DNA of 33,719 nucleotides from an uncultured Frankineae bacterium. GTDB lineage: Bacteria; Actinomycetota; Actinomycetes; Mycobacteriales; SCTD01. The notes below the pieces were generated by a model that saw only the letters and a program-made list of their open reading frames with translations, was not told where the DNA came from and did no database searches. Every line of letters starts with the position of its first letter. The stretch's first letter is position 1. A program made the position numbers and the translations under genes. The stretch lies in contig CADCUB010000093.1 in NCBI GenBank assembly GCA_902805775.1, positions 1-33,719 of the forward strand. Reading direction: 5' to 3'. Shown here piece after piece: positions 8,039-16,224 of this stretch.

Positions 8039-8159
8039 AGTCGCACGGATCCGCTGCGGCGTCTCCCCGGCACGAGGTCCTGACGCCCCCGGGCCCGGTG
8101 TCCGGCGCGGCGCCTGCGCACGGACCCGCGCGACCGTCCACCGACCCCTGCGGAGCAGC

Positions 8160-11100
8160 ATGGAAGCGACTCTCGAGCGGGAGCGCGTCGAGGCGCTGCA
8201 CGCCCTGGAGCTGTTGGACAGCGAGCCCGAGGCGGAGTTCGACGACCTCGCGGCCCTCGTGGCGGCCGTGTGCGGGACGCCGATGGCGGCGCTGGGCTTC
8301 ATCGACAGCGACCGGCACTGGTTCAAGGCGGTGACGGGCCTGGCCGTGCGCGAGATCCCCCGCTCGTCCTCGTTCTGCTCGCACGCCCTGGAGGCCCCGT
8401 CCGAGCTGCTGGTCGTGCCGGACATGGCACAGGACCCGCGCTTCGCCGACAACCCCCTGGTGACGGGTGAGCCGGGGATCCGCTTCTACGCGGGCGCCGC
8501 GCTGCTCACCGAGCAGGGCCAGGCGGTCGGCAGCCTGTGCGTCCTGGACACCGAGCCCCGGTCCTTCACACCGACGCAGCGCAAGGCGCTGGAGGTCCTC
8601 GGCCGGCAGGCTGCCGCGCTGCTGCACCGGCGGGCGGCGACGAAGGCCGCACGCGAGGCGGTGCGCGCGCAGGTCGACGCGGACGCCAGGTTCTCGCGGC
8701 TGTTCGACGAGGTGTCGTCCGGCATGGCCGTCGTGGCCGCCGACGGGACCTACGTGGAGGTCAACCGGGCGATGGCCGACATGCTCGGCCGGCCGGCGTC
8801 CGCCATCGCGGGCCTGCGCGAGAGCGACCTGACGGTGCCCACGGACCCCGACGCGGCGCCCGTGGTGTCGGCCGATCTGGTCGACGGTGGCCGGGACGAG
8901 GTGGTCCACCACGAGCGGTACCGCAGGGGGGACGGCTCGGTCCTCGAGGCGCTGGTGACCACCTGGGTCGTGCGGGGGTCGCCCCACACGCCGATGCACT
9001 TCCTCAACCAGGTGCAGTCGATCGAGGAGCGGCGTCGCGCCGAGCACGACCTGCTCGAGATGCAGTCCGCCCACGACGGGATCATCACGCTGGACGGCGC
9101 CGGACTGGTGCGTCACTGGAACGCCGGGGCGGAGCGGGTGTTCGGCTACCCCGCCGAGCAGATGATCGGCCGGCAGCTGACTGCGATCATCCCCGAGCGG
9201 CTGCACACCGAGCACACGGCCGGGCTGACCCAGGTGGCCCACGGTGGCGCTGCCCGGCTCGTCGGCACCACCGTGGACGTTCCCGCCGTGCGGCGGGACG
9301 GGACGCAGATCACCGTCGAGCTGTCGCTGTCGCAGTGGTCCCGCGGCGAGCAGGTGTTCTTCACGGGGATCCTGCGTGACGTCACCGAGGCCCGGCGGGT
9401 GGCGGCGGACGGGGAGCTGGTCCGCAGAGCCGCCACCATCGGCAACGCCTCCGACTCCCTGGACGCCGCGCTGCAGGACGTCCTGCCTGCGCTGGTGGCG
9501 GCGGGTGCCTGCGCGGAGGTGCGTGCGTGGCGGCCCTCCGGCACCGGCTGGACGCTGAGCTGCTCCGCGGGCGGCGTGCCGCCGGAGCAGGACGTCCTGC
9601 CGCCGGTCCCGGGTCCGGACGGGACCTCGGAGCCGGCCGACCGGTTCACGGTCACGGTGGGCGCAGGCGGGCAGCAGCAGGCACTGCTCGAGCTGGACAC
9701 CGCCGGGCCCCCTCGGCCCGGGCTGGTCGACACCGTGGAGCAGGTCGCCGGGCACCTCAGCCGGGTCGCCGAGCGCGAGCTCGCCCGCGCCGAGCTCGCC
9801 CGGCTGGCGCTGGTCGACCCGCTCACCGGGCTGCCGAACCGTGCCCGCTTCATGCGTGATGCGGCGCAGTACGACGCCGCCCGGCGCGACGGCGCCACGC
9901 TGGCCCTGCTGTTCGTCGACCTCGACCGCCTCAAGGTCGTGAACGACTCGCTCGGTCACGCCGCCGGCGACGAGCTGCTCGTGGCGGTCGCCGCACGCCT
10001 GGGGGCGCAGCTGCGCCCGGACGACCTGCTCGTGCGCATGGGCGGTGACGAGTTCGTCGTGGTGTGCCCGACCCTGCCCGACACGCCGTCCGCGGAGGCG
10101 GTCGCCCAGCGGCTGCTGTCAGCCCTGCGCGAGCCGTTCGTCGTCGACGGGCTGCCGGTGCACTGCACCATGAGCATCGGCCTGGCGACGACCGCGGGCG
10201 ACCACACCCTGGAGACGCTGCTGCGGCACGCCGACTACGCGATGTACGACGCCAAGGCCCAGGGACGGCACAGCTACCGGCTGTTCGACGCGACGCTGCA
10301 GGACCAGGTGACCGACCGCCTGGCGCAGGAGGAGGAGCTGCAGGCGGCGGTCGAGCACGGCCGCTTCGTGCTGCAGTACCAGCCGGTCCTGGACGTCACC
10401 ACCGGGCGGGTGAGCACGGTGGAGGCGCTGGTGCGCATGCTCCGGCCTGACGGCAGCGTCGTGGGGCCGGCCGCCTTCGTCCAGATGGCCGAGGAGATCG
10501 GCCTGGCGGCCCAGATCGGCCAGTGGGTCCTCACGCACGCGTGCCGCCAGCTGGCCGCGTGGGGCGAGCAGGGCCCCCCGGCACTGAACGTCAACGTCAG
10601 CACCCGTCAGCTCCAGCGAGCCGGCTTCGCCCAGGACGTGCTCAGCACCCTGCGCACCACCGGCGTCGCGCCCGACCGGCTCGTCCTGGAGCTCACGGAG
10701 AGCATCTTCCTGGACCACGACCCCTCGGTGATCGCGACTCTCGACACGCTGCGCAGCGCCGGCGTGAGCATCGCGCTGGACGACTTCGGCACCGGCTACT
10801 CGTGCCTGGGCTACCTCGCGCGGCTCCCGGTCGACTGCCTCAAGATCGACAAGACCTTCACCGACCGGATCACCGGCGACGGGCTGCCCGTGGTCGAGGC
10901 CGTCCTCGCCCTCGCCGGCGCGCACGGGCTCGACGTCGTCGTGGAGGGGGTCGAGACCCCTCAGCAGCGCGACCTGCTGCTCGGCCTGGGCTGCCGCAAG
11001 ATGCAGGGCTACCTGTACAGCCGGCCGGTGCACGCCGACGAGGTGCCCGACGTCGTGCAGGACCGGCCGCCGCTGGCGCGGCCGGTGCGCGCACGCGCGG

Positions 11101-11201
11101 CGTCCGACCCGGCGTGGGGACCGAGCCGGACGCCCGGCGCGAAGGGTCAGGAACCGACCGTGCGCGCACCGAAGAGCAGGACCTCGCGCTCGAGGTCGTA
11201 G
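8160..11201 (+). CDS. GAF-PAS-PAS-GGDEF-EAL cyclic-di-GMP enzyme
   Basis: A 1013-residue soluble signalling protein. Apparent order: GAF domain (about 15-160), two PAS domains (about 175-295 and 300-425), a poorly defined linker or GAF-like stretch (425-560), a GGDEF cyclase domain and an EAL phosphodiesterase domain (750-1000). The cyclase motif RMGGDEFV (GGDEF at 628-632) is intact. An RxxD inhibitory site, RPDD at 619-622, sits exactly five residues before it. The EAL domain keeps EAL (755-757), NVNVS, LELTES, ALDDFGTGYS, LKIDK, VVEGVE and QGY, so both activities look possible. No membrane helix is present, so it should sense a cytoplasmic signal. The ATG at 8160 follows GGAG. The tail overlaps the opposing 96-residue gene by 55 bases. 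Confidence 0.92.
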   Translation: MEATLERERVEALHALELLDSEPEAEFDDLAALVAAVCGTPMAALGFIDSDRHWFKAVTGLAVREIPRSSSFCSHALEAPSELLVVPDMAQDPRFADNPLVTGEPGIRFYAGAALLTEQGQAVGSLCVLDTEPRSFTPTQRKALEVLGRQAAALLHRRAATKAAREAVRAQVDADARFSRLFDEVSSGMAVVAADGTYVEVNRAMADMLGRPASAIAGLRESDLTVPTDPDAAPVVSADLVDGGRDEVVHHERYRRGDGSVLEALVTTWVVRGSPHTPMHFLNQVQSIEERRRAEHDLLEMQSAHDGIITLDGAGLVRHWNAGAERVFGYPAEQMIGRQLTAIIPERLHTEHTAGLTQVAHGGAARLVGTTVDVPAVRRDGTQITVELSLSQWSRGEQVFFTGILRDVTEARRVAADGELVRRAATIGNASDSLDAALQDVLPALVAAGACAEVRAWRPSGTGWTLSCSAGGVPPEQDVLPPVPGPDGTSEPADRFTVTVGAGGQQQALLELDTAGPPRPGLVDTVEQVAGHLSRVAERELARAELARLALVDPLTGLPNRARFMRDAAQYDAARRDGATLALLFVDLDRLKVVNDSLGHAAGDELLVAVAARLGAQLRPDDLLVRMGGDEFVVVCPTLPDTPSAEAVAQRLLSALREPFVVDGLPVHCTMSIGLATTAGDHTLETLLRHADYAMYDAKAQGRHSYRLFDATLQDQVTDRLAQEEELQAAVEHGRFVLQYQPVLDVTTGRVSTVEALVRMLRPDGSVVGPAAFVQMAEEIGLAAQIGQWVLTHACRQLAAWGEQGPPALNVNVSTRQLQRAGFAQDVLSTLRTTGVAPDRLVLELTESIFLDHDPSVIATLDTLRSAGVSIALDDFGTGYSCLGYLARLPVDCLKIDKTFTDRITGDGLPVVEAVLALAGAHGLDVVVEGVETPQQRDLLLGLGCRKMQGYLYSRPVHADEVPDVVQDRPPLARPVRARAASDPAWGPSRTPGAKGQEPTVRAPKSRTSRSRS

Positions 11202-11437
11202 TAGACGTCGCTGCTGGTCGAGAGCCAGTCGAACAGGTTGTCCGCGTCGCCCTCCGTGAGGTTGAGGACGACCTCGGTGGCCCCGTTGTCGAGGACCAGC
11301 TGGAAGATGTACGTGCCCGGCTCGCCCGCTCCTGACAGGGAGAAGTTGGGCTGCCAGTGCGTGACCTTGCGGACCTTGATCGTCGACCGCCCGATGTCGC
11401 TCGCGCCGGGACCCTGCTCCGTGCTGGTGCTGCTCAT
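11147..11437 (-). CDS. Conserved-looking 96-residue protein, function unknown
   Basis: A 96-residue soluble acidic protein. It contains STIKVRKVTHWQPNFSLSG, a beta-rich middle (GTYIFQLVLDNGATEVVLNL) and an acidic helix (EGDADNLFDWLSTSSDVYYD), with no Cys pair, signal peptide or membrane helix. The ATG has GGGAGG 7 bases upstream. The amino acid composition is that of a real folded protein, unlike the Arg/Ala-rich shadow frames around it. I do not recognise a family. Its 3' end runs 55 bases into the opposing end of the c-di-GMP enzyme gene. Confidence 0.72.
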   Translation of the reverse strand: MSSTSTEQGPGASDIGRSTIKVRKVTHWQPNFSLSGAGEPGTYIFQLVLDNGATEVVLNLTEGDADNLFDWLSTSSDVYYDLEREVLLFGARTVGS

Positions 11438-11475
11438 GTGTGCGCCTCCCGCTCCTGTCGGCCGACGATCGCCCG

Positions 11476-11495
11476 ACCTGGCGCCACTACCAGGT
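11476..11495 (-). terminator. Hairpin between the two small minus-strand genes
   Basis: ACCTGG (11476-11481) and CCAGGT (11490-11495) form a perfect 6-base-pair inverted repeat with an 8-base loop, 65 bases after the stop of the 121-residue gene. It may be a terminator of that gene or an operator before the 96-residue gene. Confidence 0.3.
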
Positions 11496-11560
11496 GGACG
11501 CCGGAGGAAACGTCCGGCCGCACGGCAGGACGGGCTGGAGCAGCAGCCGGCGGGCGCAGG

Positions 11561-11926
11561 TCAGCGCAGCCCCAGCCGTGTCCCACCGCCCGGCTCGGCG
11601 AAGGCGCGCAGCGCCTGCCGGGACAGCCGGACCGCGGTGTCCAGGCGCAGCTGGCGGGCTCCCCGCTCGAGGGACGACGCGTCCCCGACGGGCGCGGCCG
11701 CCCTCCGGCGCTCGGTGAGGGCGTGGGCGAGCAGGGCGAGCCGAGCCACCCGGTCGACCAGCTGCTCGGTCTCCAGCCAGGGGTCGGCGCCGCTGCGGCC
11801 GGGACCGGCGGGGCCGAGACCGAGGGGGGAGGGGCCCGCAGGCGGTCGGCTCCCGGGGACCGCCCCCCGGTCCTGCGCGTCGAGCAGGTCGCGGACCGGT
11901 GGCCGCAGGTCCGGCTCTGAGGTCAT
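11561..11926 (-). CDS. Hypothetical 121-residue protein
   Basis: A 121-residue protein beginning MTSEPDLRPPVRDLLDAQDR. It has a Pro/Gly-rich stretch and then a helical Leu/Ala/Arg-rich C-terminal half (LVDRVARLALLAHALTERR and RLSRQALRAFAEPGGG) that could form a helical bundle. Codon third positions are almost all G or C in this frame, which supports coding. The frame stays open far upstream on the antisense of the alpha/beta hydrolase gene, but that part looks like a shadow. The ATG at 11926 is a best guess with only a weak ribosome binding site. No family is recognised. Confidence 0.5.
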   Translation of the reverse strand: MTSEPDLRPPVRDLLDAQDRGAVPGSRPPAGPSPLGLGPAGPGRSGADPWLETEQLVDRVARLALLAHALTERRRAAAPVGDASSLERGARQLRLDTAVRLSRQALRAFAEPGGGTRLGLR

Positions 11927-12193
11927 GCGGGGATCCCGTCGTCGGCCTGCGGTGCTGGGCAGGCTCGGCGGAGCGTAACGGTCGGGTGCGCCGATGGACA
12001 CCGCCGAACGGGTGACCGGCCGCTGGTCGGGCGAGCACCGCCACCTCTCACCTGGTCGGTCCCGGCTGCGCCCGCCGCTCCCGTCCGAGGCCCGGCTCGC
12101 CGCCGGAGGGACGCCGCCCTCGCCCGGCTCGCCCGGCGGGTGCAGTATGTCGCGCACCGTGGTGAGTGCTGCGGGTTGCGTCAGGAGGAGAAC

Positions 12194-13732
12194 GTGACAC
12201 CTGGACGACGCCGGCTCGCGCTGGCCTGCGCGGGCACCGCGGCATCGGTGCTCCTGGCGGGGGCGGGCGGCGTCGCGCTCGCCGGGTCCGCAGCGCCGAC
12301 CGCCACGCCCACCCCGCGCACCGTCGACCTGCCGCCCGCCGAGCGGGGCTTCGCCCCGGTGCAGGCCTCCCCGGTGCTCCCGGCGGTCCCGGCGAAGGAC
12401 ATCCCCTGGACCGTCGCCGACCCCGCCTTCGACTACGACCCCACCACCGGGCGTCCCGGGGCGGCCTTCACGCCGCTGGTGGGTGCCGACGGCCAGCCCC
12501 GGACCCGCGTGCTCACGGGCATCGACCGCGGCGCGTCGTACCGGATCGAGGTGCCGCTGCAGGGGTGGAACGGCGACGTCGTCTTCTGGGAGCACGGCTA
12601 CCGCGGTGTCGGCACCACGCTGTGGGTGGACAACCCCGGCTTCGGCCTGCGGGAGACCTACATCGACGCCGGCTACGCGTGGGCGGCGTCGTCGTACTCC
12701 GCCAACCGCTACGACATCCGCTCCGCGATGATCTCCACCGAGCGCCTGGCCACCCGCTTCGACCGGCTCGTCGCGCCGGCGGACGACCGCTACCTGCAGG
12801 GCCTGTCGATGGGCGGGCACATCATCGCCGGCCTGCTCGAGCGCAAGGAGGTGCGCTGGGACGGCGCCGCCCCCATGTGCGGCGTGATGGGCGACGTGGC
12901 GCAGTTCGACATCCCGCTGAGCTACAACCTCGTCGCGCAGGCCCTCGCCGAGGTCGACGCCTTCCCGTTCAGCGCCCCCGCGGAGTACGCGGCAGCCATC
13001 CCCCGCATCAAGCAGGCGCTGGGCCTTCCCGTCAGCCCGACCGGGCCGAACCCGACGCTCACCGAGCGGGGCGAGGTCCTGCGCAACGTCGCCATCGACC
13101 TGACCGGCGGACCGCGCCCCGGCGCCGAGAACGCCTTCACCTACTGGGAGGGGCAGACCTTCACGCTCGGCGGCTTCGCGGCCGACCCGACCGGCACCCT
13201 CGGCGGCGTCACGCGGGGCCGGATCGCCACCAACGCCGGCGTGCTCTACCCGACGACCTTCACGTTCCCGGACGGCAGGACGCTCAACGAGAGGGTGGAG
13301 CGCGTCGCCGCCGCCCCGGGCGCCCGCAGGGACCACTGGACCAACTCGGTCACCCGGCTCCGGGGGACCTTCGAGGTCCCGGTGGTGTCGATCCACACGC
13401 TGGGCGACCTGTTCGTGCCCTTCGAGCACCAGCGGATCTACGCCGCCAAGGCCCACCGGCAGGGCACCGGCGGCCTGCTCGTGCAGCGCACGGTCCGCTC
13501 GGCCGGGCACTGCGAGTTCAGCCCGGCCGAGGCGGCGCAGACCTTCACCGACATGGTGGCCTGGGCGCAGTCGCTCGAGGGCTCCGGTCCGGTGCGGCGA
13601 CCCGCGGGCGAGGACGTCCTGAACCGCACGGCGGTGGCCAGTCCCACCTTCGGCTGCCGGTTCACCAGCACCGGCACGGGCGGGACCCGCGGCCTGTTCG
13701 CGCCCTGCCCGGCACCCGCGCCGGCGGCCTGA
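12194..13732 (+). CDS. Secreted alpha/beta hydrolase
   Basis: A 512-residue exported protein. The start is a GTG with AGGAGG 5 bases upstream. The N-terminus TPGRRRLALACAGTAASVLL is a signal peptide: basic residues, hydrophobic core and an AxA-like cleavage region near LAGSAAP. The mature part shows an alpha/beta hydrolase pattern with GDVVFWEHGYRG and a nucleophile elbow GLSMGG (Ser205). Asp405 in LGDLFVPFEHQ and His439 in AGHCEFS complete a plausible triad. A Cys near the C-terminus (FGCRF) may pair with another Cys. The substrate is unknown; distantly related secreted esterases act on esters or short polyesters. It converges on the MarR gene. Confidence 0.82.
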   Translation: MTPGRRRLALACAGTAASVLLAGAGGVALAGSAAPTATPTPRTVDLPPAERGFAPVQASPVLPAVPAKDIPWTVADPAFDYDPTTGRPGAAFTPLVGADGQPRTRVLTGIDRGASYRIEVPLQGWNGDVVFWEHGYRGVGTTLWVDNPGFGLRETYIDAGYAWAASSYSANRYDIRSAMISTERLATRFDRLVAPADDRYLQGLSMGGHIIAGLLERKEVRWDGAAPMCGVMGDVAQFDIPLSYNLVAQALAEVDAFPFSAPAEYAAAIPRIKQALGLPVSPTGPNPTLTERGEVLRNVAIDLTGGPRPGAENAFTYWEGQTFTLGGFAADPTGTLGGVTRGRIATNAGVLYPTTFTFPDGRTLNERVERVAAAPGARRDHWTNSVTRLRGTFEVPVVSIHTLGDLFVPFEHQRIYAAKAHRQGTGGLLVQRTVRSAGHCEFSPAEAAQTFTDMVAWAQSLEGSGPVRRPAGEDVLNRTAVASPTFGCRFTSTGTGGTRGLFAPCPAPAPAA

Positions 13733-13763
13733 CCGGCGCACGGCCGGACGCTGTCCTGGCCCG

Positions 13764-13795
13764 CTGAGCAGGGCGCCGGCGGGCTCACTGCTCAG
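13764..13795. terminator. Inverted repeat between convergent hydrolase and MarR genes
   Basis: CTGAGCAG (13764-13771) and CTGCTCAG (13788-13795) are perfect 8-base inverted repeats with a 16-base loop. The structure lies 31 bases after the hydrolase stop and includes the last codons of the MarR gene. It fits a terminator for the plus-strand gene and may serve both directions. Confidence 0.45.
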
Positions 13796-14213
13796 GGCCG
13801 CCGAGCACCTCACCGAGGAACCGGGCCACCGCGGCGGCCTCCTGCGGGCTCAGGCCGGCAGCAGCCTTCTCGATCCGGACGCCCCACGGTCGCAGGAGGT
13901 CTGCGCCGAGCTGCCGAGCCGAGTCGGTGAGCTGGAGGCGGACCTGCCGGCGGTCCGGGAGGTCGCGCACCCGTTCCACGAGAGCCGCCGCGGTCAGGCG
14001 GTCGACCAGCGCGGTGGTGGCCGCCGGCGACAGGCCGAGCTCCTCGGCCAGGCGTCCGAGGGTGAGCACCTCCCCGGCGAGCGCGTCCAGCAGTCGCAGC
14101 GCGCGCCGGTCGGTCGAGGGCTCGGAGGTGCGCTCGACGAGCTCGGCCCCGATGCCCGCGCCTTCCCGCAGCAGCGCCCGGGCCCGGCTGACGATGAGCT
14201 CGCGGTCGTCCAC
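13785..14213 (-). CDS. MarR-family transcriptional regulator
   Basis: A 142-residue winged-helix regulator. Helices RALRLLDALAGEVLTLGRLA and ELGLSPAATTALVDRL form the DNA-reading part, followed by the wing VRDLPDRRQVRLQLTDSARQ, a typical MarR DxRxxxLxLT motif. The GTG at 14213 is chosen because GGAAGG lies 6 bases upstream. The gene is divergent from an ABC exporter pair with 65 bases between, the usual arrangement for a MarR repressor that controls a neighbouring transporter. An imperfect 23-base palindrome in the gap is a candidate operator. The ligand is unknown. Confidence 0.88.
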   Translation of the reverse strand: MDDRELIVSRARALLREGAGIGAELVERTSEPSTDRRALRLLDALAGEVLTLGRLAEELGLSPAATTALVDRLTAAALVERVRDLPDRRQVRLQLTDSARQLGADLLRPWGVRIEKAAAGLSPQEAAAVARFLGEVLGGPEQ

Positions 14214-14235
14214 GGCTTTCCTTCCACCGGTCGAG

Positions 14236-14258
14236 ATGGTTTGATGTCGTCGAAGCAT
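14236..14258. promoter_or_regulatory. Candidate MarR operator (imperfect palindrome)
   Basis: The 23-base stretch ATGGTTTGATG-T-CGTCGAAGCAT pairs at 8 of 11 positions about its centre. It sits in the intergenic gap between marR and the ABC ATPase gene and is AT-richer than its surroundings. Its size and position fit a MarR dimer site controlling both directions. Confidence 0.5.
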
Positions 14259-14278
14259 AGCCGACCGGAGGAGAACTC

Positions 14279-15226
14279 ATGCTCGAGCTGCACGACGTCG
14301 TCAAGCGGTACGGGAAGACCACGGCGCTCGATGGTCTCAGCCTGCGGGCGCAGCCGGGTGTGGTGACCGGCTTCCTGGGGCCGAACGGTGCGGGGAAGTC
14401 CACCGCTCTGCGGGTCCTGGTCGGCCTCGACCGGCCCGACAGAGGTCTCGCCCTCGTGCGCGGTCGGCCGTACGCCGAGCGTCGGGCGCCGCTGCACGAG
14501 GTGGGGATCCTCCTCGACGCCAAGGCCGTCGCCCCCCGGCGCGGCGCCCGCCCCCACCTGCTCGCACTCGCCCGCAGCAACGGCATCGCGGCCCGTCGCG
14601 TGCAGCAGGTCCTCGAGCTCTGCGGTCTCGCGGACGTCGCCGACCGTCCCGTCGGCCAGTACAGCCTGGGCATGGGACAGCGGCTGGGCATCGCCGCCGC
14701 GCTGCTGGGTGATCCGCCGGTGCTGGTGCTCGACGAGCCGGTCAACGGCCTCGATCCCGAGGGCATCATCTGGATCCGCACCCTGCTGCGCTCACTCGCA
14801 GCCGAGGGGCGGACCGTCCTGCTGTCGTCGCACCTGATGAGCGAGATGGCCCTGACCGCCGAGGACCTCGTGATCGTCGGACGGGGCCGGCTGCTGGCGC
14901 AGACCACCGTGGACGAGGTCGTCGCGCGGGCCGGTGGCGGGCGGGTGTCCGTGCGCACACCCGAGCCCGACCGGCTCGGCGACCTGCTGAGGGCCGGCGG
15001 TGTGGTCGTCGCGACCGACGGCGGCGACCCGACCCGGCTGCGGCTCGTCGGCACCAGCACGGACGACGTCGGCCGGACGGCCGCCCGGCACGGCGTCACC
15101 CTGCTCGAGCTGTCGGCCGAGCAGGGCTCCCTGGAGCAGGCGTACCTGGACCTCACTGCCGGGGTGACGCAGTACCGCAGCACGGAGGTCGGCGTCACCG
15201 CTGCGCGGCAGGAGGCGGCGGCGTGA
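14279..15226 (+). CDS. ABC transporter ATP-binding protein (exporter type)
   Basis: A 315-residue ATPase of the drug/antibiotic-export type (DrrA/CcmA-like). Walker A GPNGAGKST lies near residues 37-45. Signature YSLGMGQRLGIAAALL and Walker B VLVLDEPVNGLDPEG are clear, followed by the switch His in LLSSHLMSEM. The C-terminal 80 residues form the extra domain common in this group. The ATG at 14279 is preceded by GGAGGA. The permease gene begins inside its stop (GTGA). Substrates of such pairs include antibiotics and antimicrobial peptides; the target here is not determined. Probably regulated by the divergent MarR. Confidence 0.92.
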   Translation: MLELHDVVKRYGKTTALDGLSLRAQPGVVTGFLGPNGAGKSTALRVLVGLDRPDRGLALVRGRPYAERRAPLHEVGILLDAKAVAPRRGARPHLLALARSNGIAARRVQQVLELCGLADVADRPVGQYSLGMGQRLGIAAALLGDPPVLVLDEPVNGLDPEGIIWIRTLLRSLAAEGRTVLLSSHLMSEMALTAEDLVIVGRGRLLAQTTVDEVVARAGGGRVSVRTPEPDRLGDLLRAGGVVVATDGGDPTRLRLVGTSTDDVGRTAARHGVTLLELSAEQGSLEQAYLDLTAGVTQYRSTEVGVTAARQEAAA

Positions 15227-16029
15227 CCGCCGTCAGCACCGGCGTGCACCCGTCCGTCGTCGACCCCTCACCCGTGCGGCAGCTCGCCCGCGTGGTGGCG
15301 GCCGAGTGGGTCAAGGCGAGGTCCCTGCCCTCGACGTGGTCGGCCCTCGGCGCCTGCGTCTTCATCCTGGCCAGCATCGGTCCGGTCATCAGCGGCATGG
15401 AGCAGGAAGGACCGAGCGCGCCGAGGTCGGAGCCGCTGCTGCAGATGATGGCCGGCGTCTCGATGGCGCAGGTGGCCCTCGGGGTCCTCGGTGCGCTGGT
15501 CATCACCGGCGAGTACGCCTCGCGCTCCATCACGGGCACGCTCGCTGCGGTGCCGCAGCGCGGGATCCTGCTGACCGGCAAGGCCGTGCTGCTCGTGCTC
15601 CTGGTGACGCCGTTCGCGCTGCTGTCCTGCACCCTGGCGGCGATCACCAGCACACCGGTGCTGCGCGGGAGGGGGGCGACGCTGACGCTCACCTCGCCGG
15701 AGGTGGTGACCGCGGTCCTCGCCACCACGCTGTTCCTCGTGCTCACCGCCCTGCTCGGGCTGGCCGTCGGGACGCTGCTGCGCTCGACCGCAGGCGCCGT
15801 CGTCGTGCTCACCGGCCTGCTGTTCCTGCTGCCCGTCCTGGTGCAGCTGGTCCCGGCCCTGGCCACCTCGCTCGGGCCGTGGCTGCCGACCCAGGCCGGC
15901 GCGGCCGTCCTCGTCCTCGGGGACCGCTCCGGCTACCTCTCGCCGGCCGGCGGGCAGCTGCTGGTCGCCGCCTGCGCCGGGCTCGCGCTCGCCGCAGCGG
16001 CCGCTCGCCTGCGCAGCAGCGACGCCTGA
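15223..16029 (+). CDS. ABC-2 type transporter permease
   Basis: A 268-residue integral membrane protein that completes the exporter with the preceding ATPase, whose stop it overlaps by 4 bases. Hydrophobic segments include ALGACVFILASIGPVISG, VALGVLGALVITGEYAS, AVLLVLLVTPFALLSC, VVTAVLATTLFLVLTALLGL, AVVVLTGLLFLLPVLVQL and LLVAACAGLALAAAAARL, giving about six helices. GEYASRSITGTLAAVPQRG after the second helix is the conserved coupling region of ABC-2 permeases in this family. The start is the overlapping GTG. Confidence 0.88.
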   Translation: MTAVSTGVHPSVVDPSPVRQLARVVAAEWVKARSLPSTWSALGACVFILASIGPVISGMEQEGPSAPRSEPLLQMMAGVSMAQVALGVLGALVITGEYASRSITGTLAAVPQRGILLTGKAVLLVLLVTPFALLSCTLAAITSTPVLRGRGATLTLTSPEVVTAVLATTLFLVLTALLGLAVGTLLRSTAGAVVVLTGLLFLLPVLVQLVPALATSLGPWLPTQAGAAVLVLGDRSGYLSPAGGQLLVAACAGLALAAAAARLRSSDA

Positions 16030-16030
16030 C

Positions 16031-16079
16031 CGGGGTCGCGTGCGGGAGACCCGACGTCCGCTCCGCCGGGTCGACCCCG
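16031..16079 (+). terminator. Inverted repeat after the ABC exporter operon
   Basis: CGGGGTCG (16031-16038) pairs with CGACCCCG (16072-16079) over a 33-base loop, immediately after the permease stop. It may terminate the exporter transcript before the kinase gene. The long loop lowers confidence. Confidence 0.3.
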
Positions 16080-16155
16080 TCGTCGCCCGCCCCTGGTGCC
16101 GGCACGCCTACCGGGGCACGATCACGCGACGCACGTCCCCGACGACAGGAGCCGA

Positions 16156-16224
16156 GTGGCCAACCGACGCGCCACCACCCCTGCGTCCGGCAGCGCCCGT
16201 GCGGGCCCGAGGCGGCAGCCGTGA
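16156..16224 (+). CDS. Possible 22-residue leader ORF upstream of the kinase gene
   Basis: A GTG with AGGAG 4 bases upstream opens a 22-codon frame (MANRRATTPASGSARAGPRR plus two more residues). Its TGA overlaps the GTG start of the histidine kinase gene as GTGA. The kinase's own ribosome binding site is weak, so coupled translation from this short ORF is plausible. The peptide is basic and disordered-looking, and there is no independent proof that it is translated. Confidence 0.3.
   Translation: MANRRATTPASGSARAGPRRQP

Noticed and set aside
7983-9959. Long minus-strand open frame opposite the c-di-GMP enzyme
   Set aside because: Shadow of the GAF/PAS coding sequence, with no recognisable protein features.
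12143-12151. CAGTATGTC before the secreted hydrolase as a -10 element
   Set aside because: It matches only three positions of the consensus and has no -35 partner.
11927-13813. Very long open frame on the minus strand across the alpha/beta hydrolase gene
   Set aside because: It is antisense to a gene with signal peptide, ribosome binding site and catalytic motifs; its translation is Arg/Gly/Ala-rich with no recognisable domain. Only the C-terminal 121 codons, outside the hydrolase gene, are kept.
15306-16220. N-terminal extension of the kinase frame over the permease gene
   Set aside because: The frame is open for about 300 codons upstream, but it reads through the permease gene in another phase and gives Arg/Gly-rich sequence; the sensor domain begins at 16221.
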